From an uncultured Erysipelotrichaceae bacterium (lineage in GTDB: Bacteria; Bacillota_I; Bacilli_A; RF39; UBA660): a DNA stretch of 7,723 nt. This document shows, in pieces, positions 7,199 to 7,723 of this stretch; positions within the stretch are counted from its first letter, which is position 1, and each line of letters begins with the position of its first letter. Below the pieces are notes generated by a model, which searched no databases, was not told where the DNA came from, and saw only the letters and a list, made by a program, of their open reading frames with translations. The stretch is from positions 1 through 7,723 of the forward strand of contig CACZQD010000080.1 of NCBI GenBank assembly GCA_902783215.1, in the 5' to 3' direction. The position numbers and the translations under genes were made by a program.

Positions 7199-7226
7199 TT
7201 GCTATATTTGAAAAACGTGCTATAAT
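7199..7226 (+). promoter_or_regulatory. Extended -10 promoter downstream of uvsE
   Basis: TTGCTA (7199-7204) and TATAAT (7221-7226) are spaced by 16 bp, with TG at 7218-7219 giving an extended -10. Transcription would start near 7233. The 12 bases GTGCTATAATAT (7217-7228) are identical to the promoter core of the paralogue operon. It would drive the start-less frame at 7238-7450 and possibly dnaG. Confidence 0.55.
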
Positions 7227-7237
7227 ATTTGGACTAA

Positions 7238-7450
7238 AAAGCACCAATAGGAAGATCAAAGTTTAATTATAGTGCTAATAGGCATGGAAGAAAAAATTTA
7301 CTAGATAAAGCTTATTTATTTAGGGATACACAGTTTACTTATTATTTGAAAGATTTGACTATTGAAACATATGAAGTGGAGAAAGTTGGACTTGGTCGTC
7401 GGGATTATAGATGTGACTGTGATATGGCGCTAGTATATACAAAAAAGTAG
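7238..7450 (+). pseudogene. 70-codon open frame without a start codon: gene remnant or leader RNA
   Basis: From the codon after a TAA at 7235-7237 to a TAG at 7448-7450 the frame stays open for 70 codons. That is long by chance at this base composition, and the codon choice resembles real genes. The peptide contains RHGRKNLLDKAYLFRDTQ, then beta-like YEVEKVGLGRRDYRCDCDM, and looks like the C-terminal end of a folded protein. There is no ATG. The first in-frame TTG is at 7346, without an SD. Neither other frame upstream offers a start that one frameshift would join. I therefore read it as a decayed 3' remnant. Alternatively the segment is a transcribed leader or small RNA made from the promoter at 7199-7226: AGCAC (7240-7244) can pair with GTGCT (7272-7276), and AGCACC roughly with GGCGCT (7426-7431). 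I do not recognise a known RNA family. Confidence 0.4.
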
Positions 7451-7516
7451 ATTTTATATGTAAATTTTACTTAAAATAATCATTTTTTAAAAAAAATTAC
7501 AAATAAAAAAAGGAAA

Positions 7517-7543
7517 TGGACAAGTTTTGTTGTATATTATAAG
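7517..7543 (+). promoter_or_regulatory. Possible dnaG promoter
   Basis: TGGACA (7517-7522) and TATAAG (7538-7543) are separated by 15 bp, shorter than ideal, and lie about 27 bp before the dnaG start. The rest of the gap from 7451 to 7516 is low-complexity A/T sequence in which I see no feature beyond a weak GTAAATTTTAC inverted repeat at about 7460. Confidence 0.3.
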
Positions 7544-7569
7544 TAGAGGGCATTTTTGGATGTGATATA

Positions 7570-7723
7570 ATGAATAATAATCAATTTAATGAAATACGTA
7601 ATAGTATAAATATTGTAGAGGTCATATCAAAATATATTCCTTTATCAAAAAGAGGGAAGAATTATTTTGGTGTTTGTCCATTTCATGATGATCACTCACC
7701 TAGTATGAGTGTGTCAGAAGAAA
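7570..7723 (+). CDS. dnaG: DNA primase DnaG, N-terminal part (3' partial)
   Basis: The first 51 codons are present before the window ends. The product matches the start of bacterial primase, which makes RNA primers at the replication fork with the DnaB helicase. Residues 7-26 (NEIRNSINIVEVISKYIPLS) are the usual N-terminal helix. GVCPFHDDHSPSMSV (34-48) is the zinc-binding CHC2 domain, with C36 and H39 as the first two zinc ligands; the remaining Cys pair lies outside the window. The start is supported by GGATGTGAT (7558-7566), a near match to the 16S tail complement, just before the ATG. In Bacillota dnaG is commonly followed by the main sigma factor gene, which cannot be checked here. The TOPRIM and helicase-binding domains lie outside the window. 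Confidence 0.93.
   Translation, partial: MNNNQFNEIRNSINIVEVISKYIPLSKRGKNYFGVCPFHDDHSPSMSVSEE

Noticed and set aside
7346..7450. Short gene starting at the in-frame TTG at 7346 (34 residues).
   Set aside because: No ribosome site precedes it and the open frame continues well upstream, so a start there would be arbitrary.
7451..7516. CRISPR-like or tandem repeat structure in the A/T-rich stretch before dnaG.
   Set aside because: Only low-complexity A and T runs; no unit repeats with regular spacing.

Overview
The window comes from a very AT-rich bacterial chromosome with Bacillota-type signals: purine-rich Shine-Dalgarno (SD) sites, TATAAT-type promoters and lysine/isoleucine/asparagine-rich proteins. 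Tryptophan is written TGG, no TGA occurs inside the reading frames, and every complete gene ends in TAA or TAG, so there is no sign of the UGA=Trp mycoplasma code. The protein families fit an uncultured gut Bacilli/Erysipelotrichia or RF39-like lineage. That placement is inference; no rRNA or other taxonomic marker lies in the window.

Layout, left to right. (1) Bases 1-569, + strand: the 3' part of a small membrane-anchored, cysteine-containing protein with a dockerin-like pair of calcium-loop repeats. (2) 668-2428, + strand: a five-helix membrane protein carrying an extracellular phosphodiester glycosidase domain. It ends in a hairpin that can also terminate the convergent operon. (3) 2441-5624, - strand: three consecutive, translationally coupled genes for cytosolic proteins of about 350 residues. 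They are diverged paralogues of one another and I do not recognise the family. (4) 5690-6226, - strand: a DUF6512-type membrane protein. (5) 6266-7189, + strand: a UV-damage endonuclease (UvsE/UVDE), starting only 39 bp from the divergent DUF6512 gene. (6) 7190-7569: a long gap with a good extended -10 promoter and a 70-codon open frame that has no usable start, either a gene remnant or part of an RNA leader. (7) 7570 to the end: the start of dnaG (primase), cut by the window edge.

The two left-hand genes are surface proteins. The right-hand end is DNA repair and replication. Between them sits the three-paralogue operon, the least explained part of the window and the best candidate for something undescribed. 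It has its own promoter and a consensus SD, and its first and third members share an almost identical C-terminal stretch that the middle member lacks.
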